Under the pieces are notes generated by a model. It was given only the letters and a program-made list of their open reading frames with translations. It did not search any database and was not told the origin of the DNA. 64,000 bases of DNA from an uncultured Ruminobacter sp. (GTDB lineage Bacteria; Pseudomonadota; Gammaproteobacteria; Enterobacterales; Succinivibrionaceae), in the NCBI GenBank assembly GCA_902764345.1, contig CACWVT010000003.1, positions 62,001-126,000 on the forward strand, given 5' to 3'. How positions within the stretch are numbered: position 1 is the stretch's first letter; every line of letters begins with the position of its first letter. This document shows positions 9,801 to 17,839 of the stretch, piece by piece. The position numbers and the translations under genes are program-made.

Positions 9801-11249
9801 CTCACAAGGATCCACTCCCTTTCCGCACCAGGTCTCATCAGTACAGATTGCCATGGCACTCTTGGCAGGAATGGTGAGTGTGACATAACCGCCGCTTACG
9901 CTTACGTCCTGACCGCATGGATTATCCTTCGGATTGGAAGTACCCAGAATATCACAGTACGTACCGTCAGCCATTTGCACAGTGAATGTCTTTGTGACGG
10001 CACTGTTACTTGTGTTCATGGCATAAAAGCCTTTACTGCCCCTGTTAAACCAGAGAACATTATCTTCAAAGCCCTTGGTGGAAACGTCTGTTCCTCGTGT
10101 TGCTCTGGCAAATCTAGGAGCATTTAACACAAACGGCACACGATGCTGACAGAGCCAGCCGCCTTCGCAGCGGGCCGCACCTATAGGACCTGCAGGATCG
10201 TGCTGGCTAAAACTGTATCCTGAATAAATCTGACGAACCTTTCCCTTCGGCCATACGGCTAACCATGACTGAGCAAGATTGTAATCCGCATTATTCTGAG
10301 TTGGCATTGAACAAGTGCCTGCAGAACAGCGTAAATACTCATCATCATGGTTATTAACAAAAACTTCAGCATCATCACTGCTGAGGGTTAAGCCGAAAGA
10401 CAGGGCTCCCCCGTAGTTCCGACTGCCGAAGGTTTCCTTAATTCTGTCCACATAGGTAAAGTCAGTTACAACGGAATTATCAATGAAGGTATACTTGTTC
10501 GGCTGAATATCCTCAGCTTCATCAGGATTACCGATAACTTCCATGTATACAGGCGGACGCTTACCGGCCTTGACTTCAGTCTTGCCGATAATGGCATTGA
10601 TGTCGTGATAGCCCATATGCTTTGCCGCATCAATACGGAAACCGTAAACCCCCATATCCAGGAGACTCTTAAGATATGAGGCTATTTTATCCTGAGTGGC
10701 ATCATTATCAGTTGCAATGTCCGCCATACCGAGAAGAGCACAGTTTCTTACCTGCCATGCGTCCTTGTATGAACTGATGGAACAGTTGTACTGATGGAAA
10801 TCAGAACCGGTAAAACCGTCAGGATAGTTAAAACCGCCAAAGCCGGCACCGCTCATTCCGGTACCGCCGTTCGGTCTCTGGTTGAATACCGCGTCGGCAA
10901 ACACCTTAACACCTGCTTCATTACAGGTCTTAATCATGTTTTTGAGGCTCTCTTCGTTACCGTCCATGGTAAGGAAGCTCTTAAAACTAATCGGCTGATA
11001 AACGGCCCACCAGCTCTGGGTGTTGTTTATATGTTCGGCCGGCTGAGAAATCTGAACGGCATCAAACCCTGCAGGACCAAGATACTCGGTACATTCCTTT
11101 GCTATACTGTCATATGACCACTGAAACGGATGTACTATTACCATTTCACTTTCATAATTCTTAGCCATCGCCAGATTTGGGGCCATGGCCAGTACAGCAG
11201 AAGACACGGCAAAGCTGAGCAGCTTTACTTTAAAGTTATTTAAGATCAT
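6861..11249 (-). CDS. Secreted bifunctional alpha-amylase / type I pullulanase
   Basis: A 1462-residue protein with a Sec signal peptide (cut near A-M-A29). N-terminal GH13 alpha-amylase (about 35-470): region I DAVFNQ (119-124, Gln where His is usual), GFRIDAAKH with nucleophile Asp207, acid Glu237, and N-N-H-D302. A Cys-rich linker follows (ten Cys in about 60 residues, 469-528). Then come a starch-binding-like domain (535-630), one PKD (636-715), another beta-domain (720-815) and CBM48 (838-915). The C-terminal part is a GH13_14 pullulanase: YNWGYDP (1036-1042), DVVYNH, GFRFD with Asp1147, Glu1178 and H-D1281. It would cut both alpha-1,4 and alpha-1,6 links of starch. The adjacent gsp operon is the likely exporter. 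An SD-like CGGAG precedes the start. Confidence 0.92.
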   Translation of the reverse strand: MILNNFKVKLLSFAVSSAVLAMAPNLAMAKNYESEMVIVHPFQWSYDSIAKECTEYLGPAGFDAVQISQPAEHINNTQSWWAVYQPISFKSFLTMDGNEESLKNMIKTCNEAGVKVFADAVFNQRPNGGTGMSGAGFGGFNYPDGFTGSDFHQYNCSISSYKDAWQVRNCALLGMADIATDNDATQDKIASYLKSLLDMGVYGFRIDAAKHMGYHDINAIIGKTEVKAGKRPPVYMEVIGNPDEAEDIQPNKYTFIDNSVVTDFTYVDRIKETFGSRNYGGALSFGLTLSSDDAEVFVNNHDDEYLRCSAGTCSMPTQNNADYNLAQSWLAVWPKGKVRQIYSGYSFSQHDPAGPIGAARCEGGWLCQHRVPFVLNAPRFARATRGTDVSTKGFEDNVLWFNRGSKGFYAMNTSNSAVTKTFTVQMADGTYCDILGTSNPKDNPCGQDVSVSGGYVTLTIPAKSAMAICTDETWCGKGVDPCETDSSGAACVCKSSGTNADGVCEAYCRVNESAEGCYCLLNPNDSECTVIPQTKNNLCYAGTSNTWKFDQMVYNKHTGYWTVDVVLTGAAKQGFKIADGCDWTGTVYGSSGTPGKLAVNTATDGNEYTSLSGNYTLYVKDSDMTYEFKQVTGTNHAPVAGFDYEVNGLSVSFTDKSTDADGDTLSYSWDFGNKTFSQSKNHTVAYASAGTYSVTLKVSDNNGGEDTIVRDVTVSGSDSRVYAKTAVRAKIDNYATHELTRKSAGSSVWTGEISFSEATQLKIEALPITEDQCIILGGTAGQALTASGRFVQVEAGDYTVEFDENTKVLTLKKKEIIPDDTKANCDVDATTNNCESADYAYNFLGAVYSKESTTFRLWSPDSSNVSVTVDGKTYTMSKTNINGYSDVYAVTVNGDLDGKEYQFKVNGKDVRDPYGKMVKHITYSTSGASNNTNIVMDMRSTDLKNGWAKRPEFKEREDAIIYEVHVRDFTIDSSSGVSADKRGRYLGMVETGTTNSKGLKTGIDHLKDLGITHVQLLPVYDYGTCSDVDSQNTGCYNWGYDPVNFNVPEDRYTSVFGTDKYKQKVAEFKEMVDEFHKNGIRVIMDVVYNHTYSKEVFENITSKYYTAIDLSGCSNSVDAKNEMVSRFIRDSLEYWATEYNIDGFRFDLVGIFDTNNFKEWGEYLNNKYPGRNFLMYGEPWNGYADDPSEATRVRLGNIRNAASGHVGVFNGKYRECLKGGSDNAVGGFLFNKTYSDVGDVDGNFGCVMAGIRGGIGDSTKTWTPLFAADPEQAVQYITAHDNLNWTDKIAKMSITGDYAKRLQSYGHGVLFVSQGIPFIHAGEEFGRSKNMNPNSYNSADGSNDINWNVKTSYQDTFAYFKNMIAMRKAHKAFRMNTRSQIENNISAEQINGAVVVTINGAAVNDDWKTIKMVINSGNNLSIDGVSGWYKKVHAVTVNADDVFGGDDHNQAQGTAVTIWYKK

Positions 11250-11363
11250 CTAAAAACTCCGTCTATCACAACTGATCAATGAATTCTTCTTAAAAATAAA
11301 CGGTCTTTTCAGATAAAAAAAACGACCGTTCACACCCTTCTCTCAATATACAAAGGATAACAT

Positions 11364-11373
11364 AAAACGTTTT
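11364..11373. promoter_or_regulatory. Palindrome AAAACGTTTT, candidate LacI-family operator
   Basis: A perfect 10-bp palindrome about 115 bp before the amylase-pullulanase start. On the minus strand it reads TGAAAACGTTTTA and overlaps a TTGAAA that could serve as a -35 box. It resembles the larger dyad before the lipoprotein amylase. The regulator is not in the window. Confidence 0.4.
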
Positions 11374-11538
11374 CAAAAATTCTGAACTACGTCATACTTC
11401 TTTTTTAGTTTAACATAATTTTTACAAAAAATTTATTATTTAAACCATTTTATTGTGATATAAAAGTAATAATTTACACCTAATATACATGATTTATGTA
11501 ACATTTTCTTATTACATGCATCTCATTTTATGAGGCGC

Positions 11539-11577
11539 AAAAAAAGGAAGAACACCGTGTTTACGGGTATTCTTCCC
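11539..11577 (-). terminator. Terminator of the gsp-nudE operon
   Basis: The GGAAGAA/TTCTTCC stem, extended by an imperfect ACCCGT/ACGGT part, is followed on the minus strand by seven T. It lies about 30 bp after the nudE stop and fits the end of the long gspC-N-nudE transcript. Confidence 0.85.
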
Positions 11578-11607
11578 ATCTGTCAGCCAATTCTGCGGAT
11601 TGTTAAT

Positions 11608-12174
11608 TCAGATACTTATGTTTAATTTTCTGAGAGCCAGAATAATTCCTGTAATGCACCTTGCCTCACATAATTCAGAATCATCGGAATAAAGAAGAGT
11701 TTCCATATTTTCCAGCGCAACATACTCTCGCTCTATCGGTTCCGGCTCATCTCCACTGTCAAGCTTGCGCTCTCTTATTCCAGTCGCCAGTACAAGATGA
11801 AGTTTAAGCCCCATGAATCCCGGAGCGAAATTCAATGACCTTAATAACTCAAAGCTATCAGCTCCTAGCCCAATCTCCTCTGCAAGTTCTCTTTCTGCAG
11901 CCTGCAGCGGATTCTCCCCGTCATCGATCTTCCCCTTAACAAAACCCAGTTCGTATTTTTCAGTACCTACACAATACTCTCTGGTAAAGACAAATGACTT
12001 CCTTTCGGAATCATAAGGAACAACCATTACGGCACCGTTTCCTCCGGCAAGACGTTCATACGTTGTCCGCACACCGTTGGAAAACTTTAAATCCACCCCT
12101 TCAACCTTAAACAGTCTGCTTCTGACAACTTCACTGACCCCGAGAATCTCGGGTAAAGGATGATTATATTTCAT
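11608..12174 (-). CDS. nudE: ADP compounds hydrolase NudE (Nudix)
   Basis: A 188-residue Nudix hydrolase that by family cleaves ADP-ribose, Ap3A, NADH and similar ADP compounds to AMP plus a phosphorylated partner. The full Nudix box (G-x5-E-x7-R-E-L-x-E-E-x-G-L) is present around residues 80-102. The gene starts two bases after the gspN stop and shares the operon terminator, so it is translated last in the gsp transcript. The same gspN-nudE order is known in Vibrio relatives; the functional link to secretion is unclear. Confidence 0.9.
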   Translation of the reverse strand: MKYNHPLPEILGVSEVVRSRLFKVEGVDLKFSNGVRTTYERLAGGNGAVMVVPYDSERKSFVFTREYCVGTEKYELGFVKGKIDDGENPLQAAERELAEEIGLGADSFELLRSLNFAPGFMGLKLHLVLATGIRERKLDSGDEPEPIEREYVALENMETLLYSDDSELCEARCITGIILALRKLNISI

Positions 12175-12175
12175 T

Positions 12176-12946
12176 CTAAATGCGACCTTTATACTTAATT
12201 CTAATCTGACCGTCAGATCCAGGTTTGCCCAGCATGGATATCAGTGATGCAACCTTATCAGGCATTGACCCTTTAGGTCTGATTCCTCCTGACAGTACAT
12301 ATTCTGACAGATTGTTAACGGTTACGTCACCGTTAAAGGAAAAAACATCTGAATTCTGGTCAATATGGAATTTCAGACTGCGACTGTCACCTTTAACGCT
12401 TACTGTTATTCTGCCGACATCAATAAACAGCTCTGAATCAAACGGATGCTGTACCAGTACATCCTCAAAATTAATTGTACCGTCGGCGCTGCTGAAATTT
12501 CCCCTTCCATCCAAAATTACAGTGTCAAAACTTCCGCTGATACCACCTTCCGTTTTCAGCATCATCGGAAATTTCAGAAGCGGAGTTACCTTTTCCAGAT
12601 AACTGGTAAATTTAACGTTTTTAACTCTGACTTCCTTGTTAAGGTTCATCACGTTAACTTCAAATGACCCCATTAACATTTCAGGATCAGAAATAGTAAC
12701 CGTCATCCCTTTTGAAAAAAGCAGTGTAAACAGATTGAGTTTCCAATCAACCTTGCTTAACCGTACGTTATCAATATCTACTGTTTCCACATGCCCGTTC
12801 CACAGGTCCCCTTTCACATCATACAGTTTGACATTCTTAGGGAGATCAACCATGGATACGAGTTTATTTGCCGGGGCCAGATAAAGAACGAAAAAAACAA
12901 AAACGCATATTATAAACAGCGATCTGACAACTAATTTCTTAACCAT
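12176..12946 (-). CDS. gspN: Type II secretion protein GspN
   Basis: 256 residues. One N-terminal membrane segment (about 8-25) is followed by a periplasmic, beta-rich region with the typical V-D-L-P-x-N-V-K-L-Y-D-V-x-G-D-L-W-N-G start (residues 33-51). GspN is the non-essential, poorly understood accessory protein of T2SS operons. The start overlaps the end of gspM by 8 bases, suggesting translational coupling. Identity rests on family look and on position as the last gsp gene. Confidence 0.88.
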   Translation of the reverse strand: MVKKLVVRSLFIICVFVFFVLYLAPANKLVSMVDLPKNVKLYDVKGDLWNGHVETVDIDNVRLSKVDWKLNLFTLLFSKGMTVTISDPEMLMGSFEVNVMNLNKEVRVKNVKFTSYLEKVTPLLKFPMMLKTEGGISGSFDTVILDGRGNFSSADGTINFEDVLVQHPFDSELFIDVGRITVSVKGDSRSLKFHIDQNSDVFSFNGDVTVNNLSEYVLSGGIRPKGSMPDKVASLISMLGKPGSDGQIRIKYKGRI

Positions 12947-13499
12947 CGTTTTCCCCCTTTTCCAGTCTGATGAGAATCATGTTGGAAATATATACGATAC
13001 CGTCACCCTGCTTATCCAAAGTTATCTGATCAACCGTAACACCGAATCTGTTTTCCAGTTCAGTTATGAAATTGATTACGGAAACATAGCTTACCGCATT
13101 GTCCGACTGAACCTTAACCCTGTTTTTTTCCTTTGCTACCGGAGTAACATTGAGTCCCTCCAGTTTATTGTTTCTTGCAGAAATAATGACGCATTCCTCT
13201 ATTCTGCGGCCGAGATCAGGCTGAACCCTGTTCTGAGGCGTTACTTTCGAAGCATTCTGCAGAATATAGTTGTACCCGCTCTTAGCTCTTTCGAGACTCA
13301 TCTGAGCATTTTTCATTCTGTTAAGATTAGGTCTGATTCCTACAACAAACACCAGCATTATCAGTGCAAGAAAAACACCTACGGCAAAGACAACCTTCTC
13401 TCTCGAACTTTTACTGCTGAATTTTTTTCCTGAACCCCGGAAGCCGCCTAACAGTCTGCCGCTCAGTTCCCGCATCAAAGACTTAATCTTTTCTTTCAT
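12939..13499 (-). CDS. gspM: Type II secretion inner-membrane protein GspM
   Basis: 186 residues. A basic cytoplasmic N-terminus (about 35 residues), one membrane helix (about 36-54), then a periplasmic ferredoxin-like domain. GspM pairs with GspL in the inner-membrane platform that anchors the GspE ATPase. The start codon shares a base with the gspL stop. Length is slightly above the usual 160-180. Confidence 0.9.
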   Translation of the reverse strand: MKEKIKSLMRELSGRLLGGFRGSGKKFSSKSSREKVVFAVGVFLALIMLVFVVGIRPNLNRMKNAQMSLERAKSGYNYILQNASKVTPQNRVQPDLGRRIEECVIISARNNKLEGLNVTPVAKEKNRVKVQSDNAVSYVSVINFITELENRFGVTVDQITLDKQGDGIVYISNMILIRLEKGENDG

Positions 13500-14695
13500 T
13501 ACTTTAATCTCCTCAGCTGAACAGTATTAAGCATCCTGTCCCGACTCGGTTTCGAATCGGTAAAATTCCCGGAAAAATCAGGATTTAAGTCATTGAGAAA
13601 GGCATCCTTGTCAAAGCTGCCGTCCGCAAGGAACTGCAGAGTAAATGTCTTTCTAGATCTGTCAAATTTGAGGCTTACCATTTCGATATTTCTCTTTGAT
13701 GACACATATGGAACCAGAATCTTGGACAAGTCCACAAAACCTTCATCCGTACCTATTGGAGAAGAATTCTCAATAAGCTTCCTCATCTCGCCCACAGGAT
13801 CGTTAACGTTTCCGCTGCTGTTACTTATCTGCTTGAAAAGATTTCGCTGCTGGTTACGATAGTCCATGGTCTCCTGCATTATTGATTTGGTTCTGTATGA
13901 CATATTCACGAACCACAGGGCAAACATCAATATAACCAGCACTGCAACCTTGGCCCATGATCTGACGAATTTAATCTGATAATTCTTTTTTCTCTGTTTG
14001 GACGACAGATTCAGCCTGTTCTTAATTGCCCCTTCGGCAATTACCGTCTCAACAGATTCAGCCAGCGATTCCTGCCACTTATCCTTCATGTCTGCAGGAA
14101 GTTCACTCAGCGAAATATACTTCTTTTCAGAATCGCCGCTACCGGCAAGGAACGGCAACCATTCCTCCTGAACCTCCATTCCAGCATTTTTACCGTTTCT
14201 GACAAGCCATACGTCATTAAATTTCATGACATATCCGGTATATTCCGTCTGATTCTTATCAGGAAGAGGCATGGTCAGGACATCAGGAACGATGATGTCC
14301 ACACTTAATCCAAGAAGCTCCAGTGCCTTTTCCAGATTCCTCAGCTGACTGTGTCTGTATATCAGAACGCTGTAGTCATTACCCTGTTTTTCCAAAACTC
14401 TTACGGAAAAACTTTCAACATCTTCGGCCAGATCATCTTCAATTACGTAAAGCAGCGAATTGTATGCACTCTTTTTAAGCTTACCGGGAAAGGATATATT
14501 TCTGTAAATACATGCTGATGCTGGATAGAGAAGCACCACGGAACGTTCGGGAGCCCCCGTTTTTGTCTGCGCCAAGCCCTCGACAGTATCACTGTGACCG
14601 CTTGATATGATGTTCTTTGAAACATCATCATAAGCAAACCAGCAGTAGTCTCTCGGCATAGATAAATTAGGACGAATAAAAAGATACTCACTCAT
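13499..14695 (-). CDS. gspL: Type II secretion inner-membrane protein GspL
   Basis: 398 residues. A large cytoplasmic actin-like domain (about 1-245) recruits GspE. One membrane helix (about 250-267, after a K-K-N-Y-Q-I-K stretch) leads to a periplasmic ferredoxin-like domain that contacts GspM. Length and layout match the family. The start overlaps the end of gspK by 8 bases. Confidence 0.92.
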   Translation of the reverse strand: MSEYLFIRPNLSMPRDYCWFAYDDVSKNIISSGHSDTVEGLAQTKTGAPERSVVLLYPASACIYRNISFPGKLKKSAYNSLLYVIEDDLAEDVESFSVRVLEKQGNDYSVLIYRHSQLRNLEKALELLGLSVDIIVPDVLTMPLPDKNQTEYTGYVMKFNDVWLVRNGKNAGMEVQEEWLPFLAGSGDSEKKYISLSELPADMKDKWQESLAESVETVIAEGAIKNRLNLSSKQRKKNYQIKFVRSWAKVAVLVILMFALWFVNMSYRTKSIMQETMDYRNQQRNLFKQISNSSGNVNDPVGEMRKLIENSSPIGTDEGFVDLSKILVPYVSSKRNIEMVSLKFDRSRKTFTLQFLADGSFDKDAFLNDLNPDFSGNFTDSKPSRDRMLNTVQLRRLK

Positions 14696-15734
14696 TGAGT
14701 TCCCCCCTTAGCCGCTGATATACAACCAGACTGGTATCAGCATCTCTGAAAAATCTGCTTCGGAATGCAAATTCATGCTCTCCGAATGAAACCTTAATGT
14801 TTGCCACAAAATAATTTGAATTGGTAACTATGACCTTCTGAAGTCTCTTATCCAGGCCCTGCACGGATTCCGAATATTTACTGATAACTGAATTATTCAT
14901 AAAACCGTCAACCGTATCCCAGCCGTATTCAGGACGTTCCTTGTTTATCACGTTCAGGGCAGTATTCAGGTCCATTGTCTCAAGAAAGACAGCTGACAGC
15001 AACGGGGCTTTTTTAAAAGTCAGCATGTTCACGCTGATATTCAGATCCGAGGTCGGCAAAGCACAGATCAGAGGTTCCAGACGTCTGTATATCTCAGCAG
15101 TCATCCCTCTGACGGCTCTTATTTCACTTTTATCATAGAAATACCCCTGAGCTGTCAGATGAGGACTTGGAATGGAAGAATAATACTGATCCTCGGCCCC
15201 GACTGATGATTTCATGTCAGAATCGTTATCAATCCAATCGATGGATGAATCAACTATTGTGTCAGCAGTGTTTTCATCAGCTCCGGTCAGTATGATCAGG
15301 TGTTTGAAAACCAATGCCGGATAAGGCCTGTCAAGAAGTCTGTAATCAGTATTCTGCATTGCGTCAGTGCTGCTGATGTCAAATGACAGGTTATTGGCCA
15401 ATGAATTTATGTTAAAACATGCCATTTCATCATGGACGGTACCGCTGATGACGGAATCGTCGAGAGGAATAACCTGATTCGGCTGAGCCCAATTCATTCC
15501 GAGATAGACTTTTGATTTGGTCTTCTTAAAATCATCAATCATGTACTTCTTGATAATTCCCTCAATACCGTCAACATACCATCGTGAAATCTGTACCTGA
15601 TCGGCATTGTTTGTTATGAAAAAGACACGATTAAACCTCACCGCTATGGTGCTTGCGGCGATAATCATTACTGCAATGGCCAGTAAAACCATTATCAGTG
15701 CAGTCCCCTTGTTCTTTTTCATCGGTATTCTCAT
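14688..15734 (-). CDS. gspK: Type II secretion minor pseudopilin GspK
   Basis: 348 residues, the large tip pseudopilin. A short leader ends K-N-K-G before T-A-L-I-M-V. As is typical for GspK, the Glu at mature position 5 is missing. One hydrophobic helix follows, then the alpha-helical insertion domain. The start ATG overlaps the gspJ stop (TGATG). A second ATG at 15722 is possible. GspK caps the pseudopilus with GspI and GspJ. Confidence 0.92.
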   Translation of the reverse strand: MRIPMKKNKGTALIMVLLAIAVMIIAASTIAVRFNRVFFITNNADQVQISRWYVDGIEGIIKKYMIDDFKKTKSKVYLGMNWAQPNQVIPLDDSVISGTVHDEMACFNINSLANNLSFDISSTDAMQNTDYRLLDRPYPALVFKHLIILTGADENTADTIVDSSIDWIDNDSDMKSSVGAEDQYYSSIPSPHLTAQGYFYDKSEIRAVRGMTAEIYRRLEPLICALPTSDLNISVNMLTFKKAPLLSAVFLETMDLNTALNVINKERPEYGWDTVDGFMNNSVISKYSESVQGLDKRLQKVIVTNSNYFVANIKVSFGEHEFAFRSRFFRDADTSLVVYQRLRGELNE

Positions 15735-16336
15735 CAGTGCTCACCGGCAATCACATAGATTGTCTTTTCAATTTTCCCGTAGTCTTCAGTTTCAATCTCG
15801 ATTTTAATCCCTCCGGGAAGTATCTGTTTATTCTGCCAGTCACGTACCCAGCCGCCTGATTTATAAAAGCTTATCCTAAATGATGTAACATCATTAAAAA
15901 TACTTTCAAATTCCGGCTCGTAACCGACCACAGTATCCGGGAAGGGATACGTTGCTCTCTGCAACTCTTTGTCTTTAAGTCTGTACCAAATCCTCACAGT
16001 CTCGCCTCTTGGAAGAAGAGCCCCGGGATTAAGACTTCCTCCGGCAACAAAGGAGATACCGGCTCCCTCGGACTGGTACTTGTTTTCCCCATACTCAATA
16101 ACAGCCTTAGCCGAAGTACCTGAATAGCGGAACTGGCGCGGAACGGCCTGACTGAAGTCCCTGTCCATTACGGAAAAAGCCTTCTGCATTTCCACAAATC
16201 TGGAAGAGTTCTCCTCAATGGCACTGTCTGCCGTTATAACACCCGAAATAATCTGATAGGTAGCCTGTGCCAATATCGCCATTATGACGATGGACAACAG
16301 AACCTCAATCAGGGTAAAAGCCTTGGAAAAACGCAT
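15734..16336 (-). CDS. gspJ: Type II secretion minor pseudopilin GspJ
   Basis: 200 residues. The prepilin leader MRFSKA is followed by F-T-L-I-E (Glu5) and a hydrophobic helix. The residue before the cut is Ala rather than Gly, which prepilin peptidase tolerates in some GspJ proteins. The C-terminal beta-sheet domain forms the tip complex with GspI and GspK. It starts two bases after the gspI stop. Confidence 0.92.
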   Translation of the reverse strand: MRFSKAFTLIEVLLSIVIMAILAQATYQIISGVITADSAIEENSSRFVEMQKAFSVMDRDFSQAVPRQFRYSGTSAKAVIEYGENKYQSEGAGISFVAGGSLNPGALLPRGETVRIWYRLKDKELQRATYPFPDTVVGYEPEFESIFNDVTSFRISFYKSGGWVRDWQNKQILPGGIKIEIETEDYGKIEKTIYVIAGEH

Positions 16337-16337
16337 G

Positions 16338-16706
16338 CTACCTACTCACATAAGTTCTCAGATATGCCACGGGAGTATCCGTATTAACTTTGGAGGTAAT
16401 GAAGACCTCGACCTCCAGAGATCTGAAATTTGCATCCTGTGTATTCTGTCCCCTGTACCTGTAATACCATGTTTTTCCGGCTAGTTCCTGTTTATCAGTC
16501 ACCCAACTGTTGCTGGGCCATATTTTGGCCAGCTTCAGCTGACTCAGTACATTGTCAGCCACCATCTGTCCAAAGTAAGACTCTTCCATACCTGAAAGAC
16601 CATGCATGGTATTATATATAACGTTCATTACGGCCGTTGACGTAAGGGCAAATATAACCAGAGCTATCATCACTTCGAGTAATGTCATACCTACGGACTT
16701 TTTCAT
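16338..16706 (-). CDS. gspI: Type II secretion minor pseudopilin GspI
   Basis: About 122 residues when started at the ATG at 16706, one base after the gspH stop (TGATATG). The leader MKKSVG precedes M-T-L-L-E (Glu5) and a hydrophobic helix. Reading further upstream adds 19 residues without prepilin character, so the shorter start is preferred. It is part of the I-J-K tip that starts pseudopilus assembly. Confidence 0.92.
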   Translation of the reverse strand: MKKSVGMTLLEVMIALVIFALTSTAVMNVIYNTMHGLSGMEESYFGQMVADNVLSQLKLAKIWPSNSWVTDKQELAGKTWYYRYRGQNTQDANFRSLEVEVFITSKVNTDTPVAYLRTYVSR

Positions 16707-16707
16707 A

Positions 16708-17331
16708 TCAGAGCCTGTCCTTTTCCGGATCAAACAGACGGAACCTGCCTGTTTCGGTAGCAATAATCATTATGGGATTGTTTTTGTCATCTCCCTCTTC
16801 GGGAATAAGTCTGAGTCTGAACGGAGTCACTTCCCCTGTAGGATAAAACAGAACCTGCGGCCAGTCTTTTCTTTCCGCATCTCTTGCCTGTTTGTCAAAA
16901 TCCACTATGTCAAGAGTCTCATCCTTGGTCTCAACCTTCATGCCTCCAACCCTGAGTTCAGCCTTTATCCCTTCGTCGAAGGTCATCTCCGTAGCAACGC
17001 CGTCTACCTGATACGGAGTCCATCCGAGCTGTTCCCAACGGGTCAGAAACATCAGCTGTTCAACTGACATGCCGTCGAACTTCTTCTGGGGATTAGGAGT
17101 CTGATAAAGGAACCTGTATCCTCCGGCTTCAACATGGAGTCCTATGATTCGCCCCTCCATTGAGGCCCTGTCAGAGATTTCCTCCATAATCAGAATCAGC
17201 CTGTCGGCCTGCTCAGATGCGGTACCTGCCAGACTTCCGTCTGACGGAAGTGTCATGGATATGACGGATGCGGAAATTCCCATAATAAGAATTACCATTA
17301 AGATTTCAATTAAAGTAAAACCCTTCTTCAT
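16708..17331 (-). CDS. gspH: Type II secretion minor pseudopilin GspH
   Basis: 207 residues from the ATG at 17331, which has a GGGAG site at the right distance; an upstream extension would add 25 non-prepilin residues. The leader MKKG is followed by F-T-L-I-E and a hydrophobic helix. The C-terminal domain has the GspH-type ending with L-F-Y-P-T-G-E and F-R-L. It lies 52 bp after gspG. Confidence 0.9.
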   Translation of the reverse strand: MKKGFTLIEILMVILIMGISASVISMTLPSDGSLAGTASEQADRLILIMEEISDRASMEGRIIGLHVEAGGYRFLYQTPNPQKKFDGMSVEQLMFLTRWEQLGWTPYQVDGVATEMTFDEGIKAELRVGGMKVETKDETLDIVDFDKQARDAERKDWPQVLFYPTGEVTPFRLRLIPEEGDDKNNPIMIIATETGRFRLFDPEKDRL

Positions 17332-17383
17332 GAAAACTCCCGCATCATACGTGACAGGCCAACCATAACCGGCCCTGCAGCAA

Positions 17384-17839
17384 TTAACCCGCAGAACAGT
17401 TATCAAGAGATTCGGTGGTCACGGTGTCGACATTCCAGTTACCGATATCATCACAAGTACCGGCTTCACCATCAGGACCGGCACTGAACACGTCATATTT
17501 ACCATGATCGCCTGGCATCTTGTAGTAATAAGGACTGTCCCATGGATCATTGGTCAGCTTTTCAACATAACCGCCGCTGCGATACTTTTTAGGAATCGGT
17601 GCTGAAGTCGGCTTATTAACAAGAGCGTCAAGCCCCTGATCTGTTGTAGGGTATCTCTTCACGTCCATGTTATACATTTTTAACGCAGTTTCCAGACCCT
17701 GAATATCCGTCTTCACCTTGCTGATATTTGCTTCATCAAGACTTCCCATTACGTTTGGGGCAACCATGGCTGCCAGAAGTCCGAGAATTACAATTACCAC
17801 CATTATTTCCAAAAGCGTAAAACCTTTATTTCTAGACAT
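17384..17839 (-). CDS. gspG: GspG major pseudopilin, internal start within the fused frame
   Basis: If translated from the internal ATG (17837-17839), this is a normal 151-residue GspG: leader MSRNKG, then F-T-L-L-E-I (Glu5), a hydrophobic helix, the N-D-P-W-D-S-P-Y-Y motif, and a calcium-loop region G-P-D-G-E ... D-D-I-G-N-W near the C-terminus. The GGAG 5 bases before the ATG is a good ribosome site, encoded by the last codons of gspF. GspG builds the pseudopilus shaft of the type II secretion system. A nearby Cys pair (T-C-D-D ... N-C-S) may form a disulfide. Confidence 0.88.
   Translation of the reverse strand: MSRNKGFTLLEIMVVIVILGLLAAMVAPNVMGSLDEANISKVKTDIQGLETALKMYNMDVKRYPTTDQGLDALVNKPTSAPIPKKYRSGGYVEKLTNDPWDSPYYYKMPGDHGKYDVFSAGPDGEAGTCDDIGNWNVDTVTTESLDNCSAG

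Larger units (their letters stand above)
11250..11607. other. Intergenic region upstream of the amylase-pullulanase gene
   Basis: AT-rich, with no credible ORF. It holds the nudE terminator (11539-11577), a perfect 10-bp palindrome of LacI-operator type (11364-11373), and a 7-bp stem AACGGTC/GACCGTT near 11310-11340 in the predicted leader. I could not fix a -10 box with confidence. Confidence 0.6.

Noticed and set aside
10794..11117. 107-codon open frame opposite the N-terminal amylase
   Set aside because: Antisense of conserved catalytic sequence; no support.
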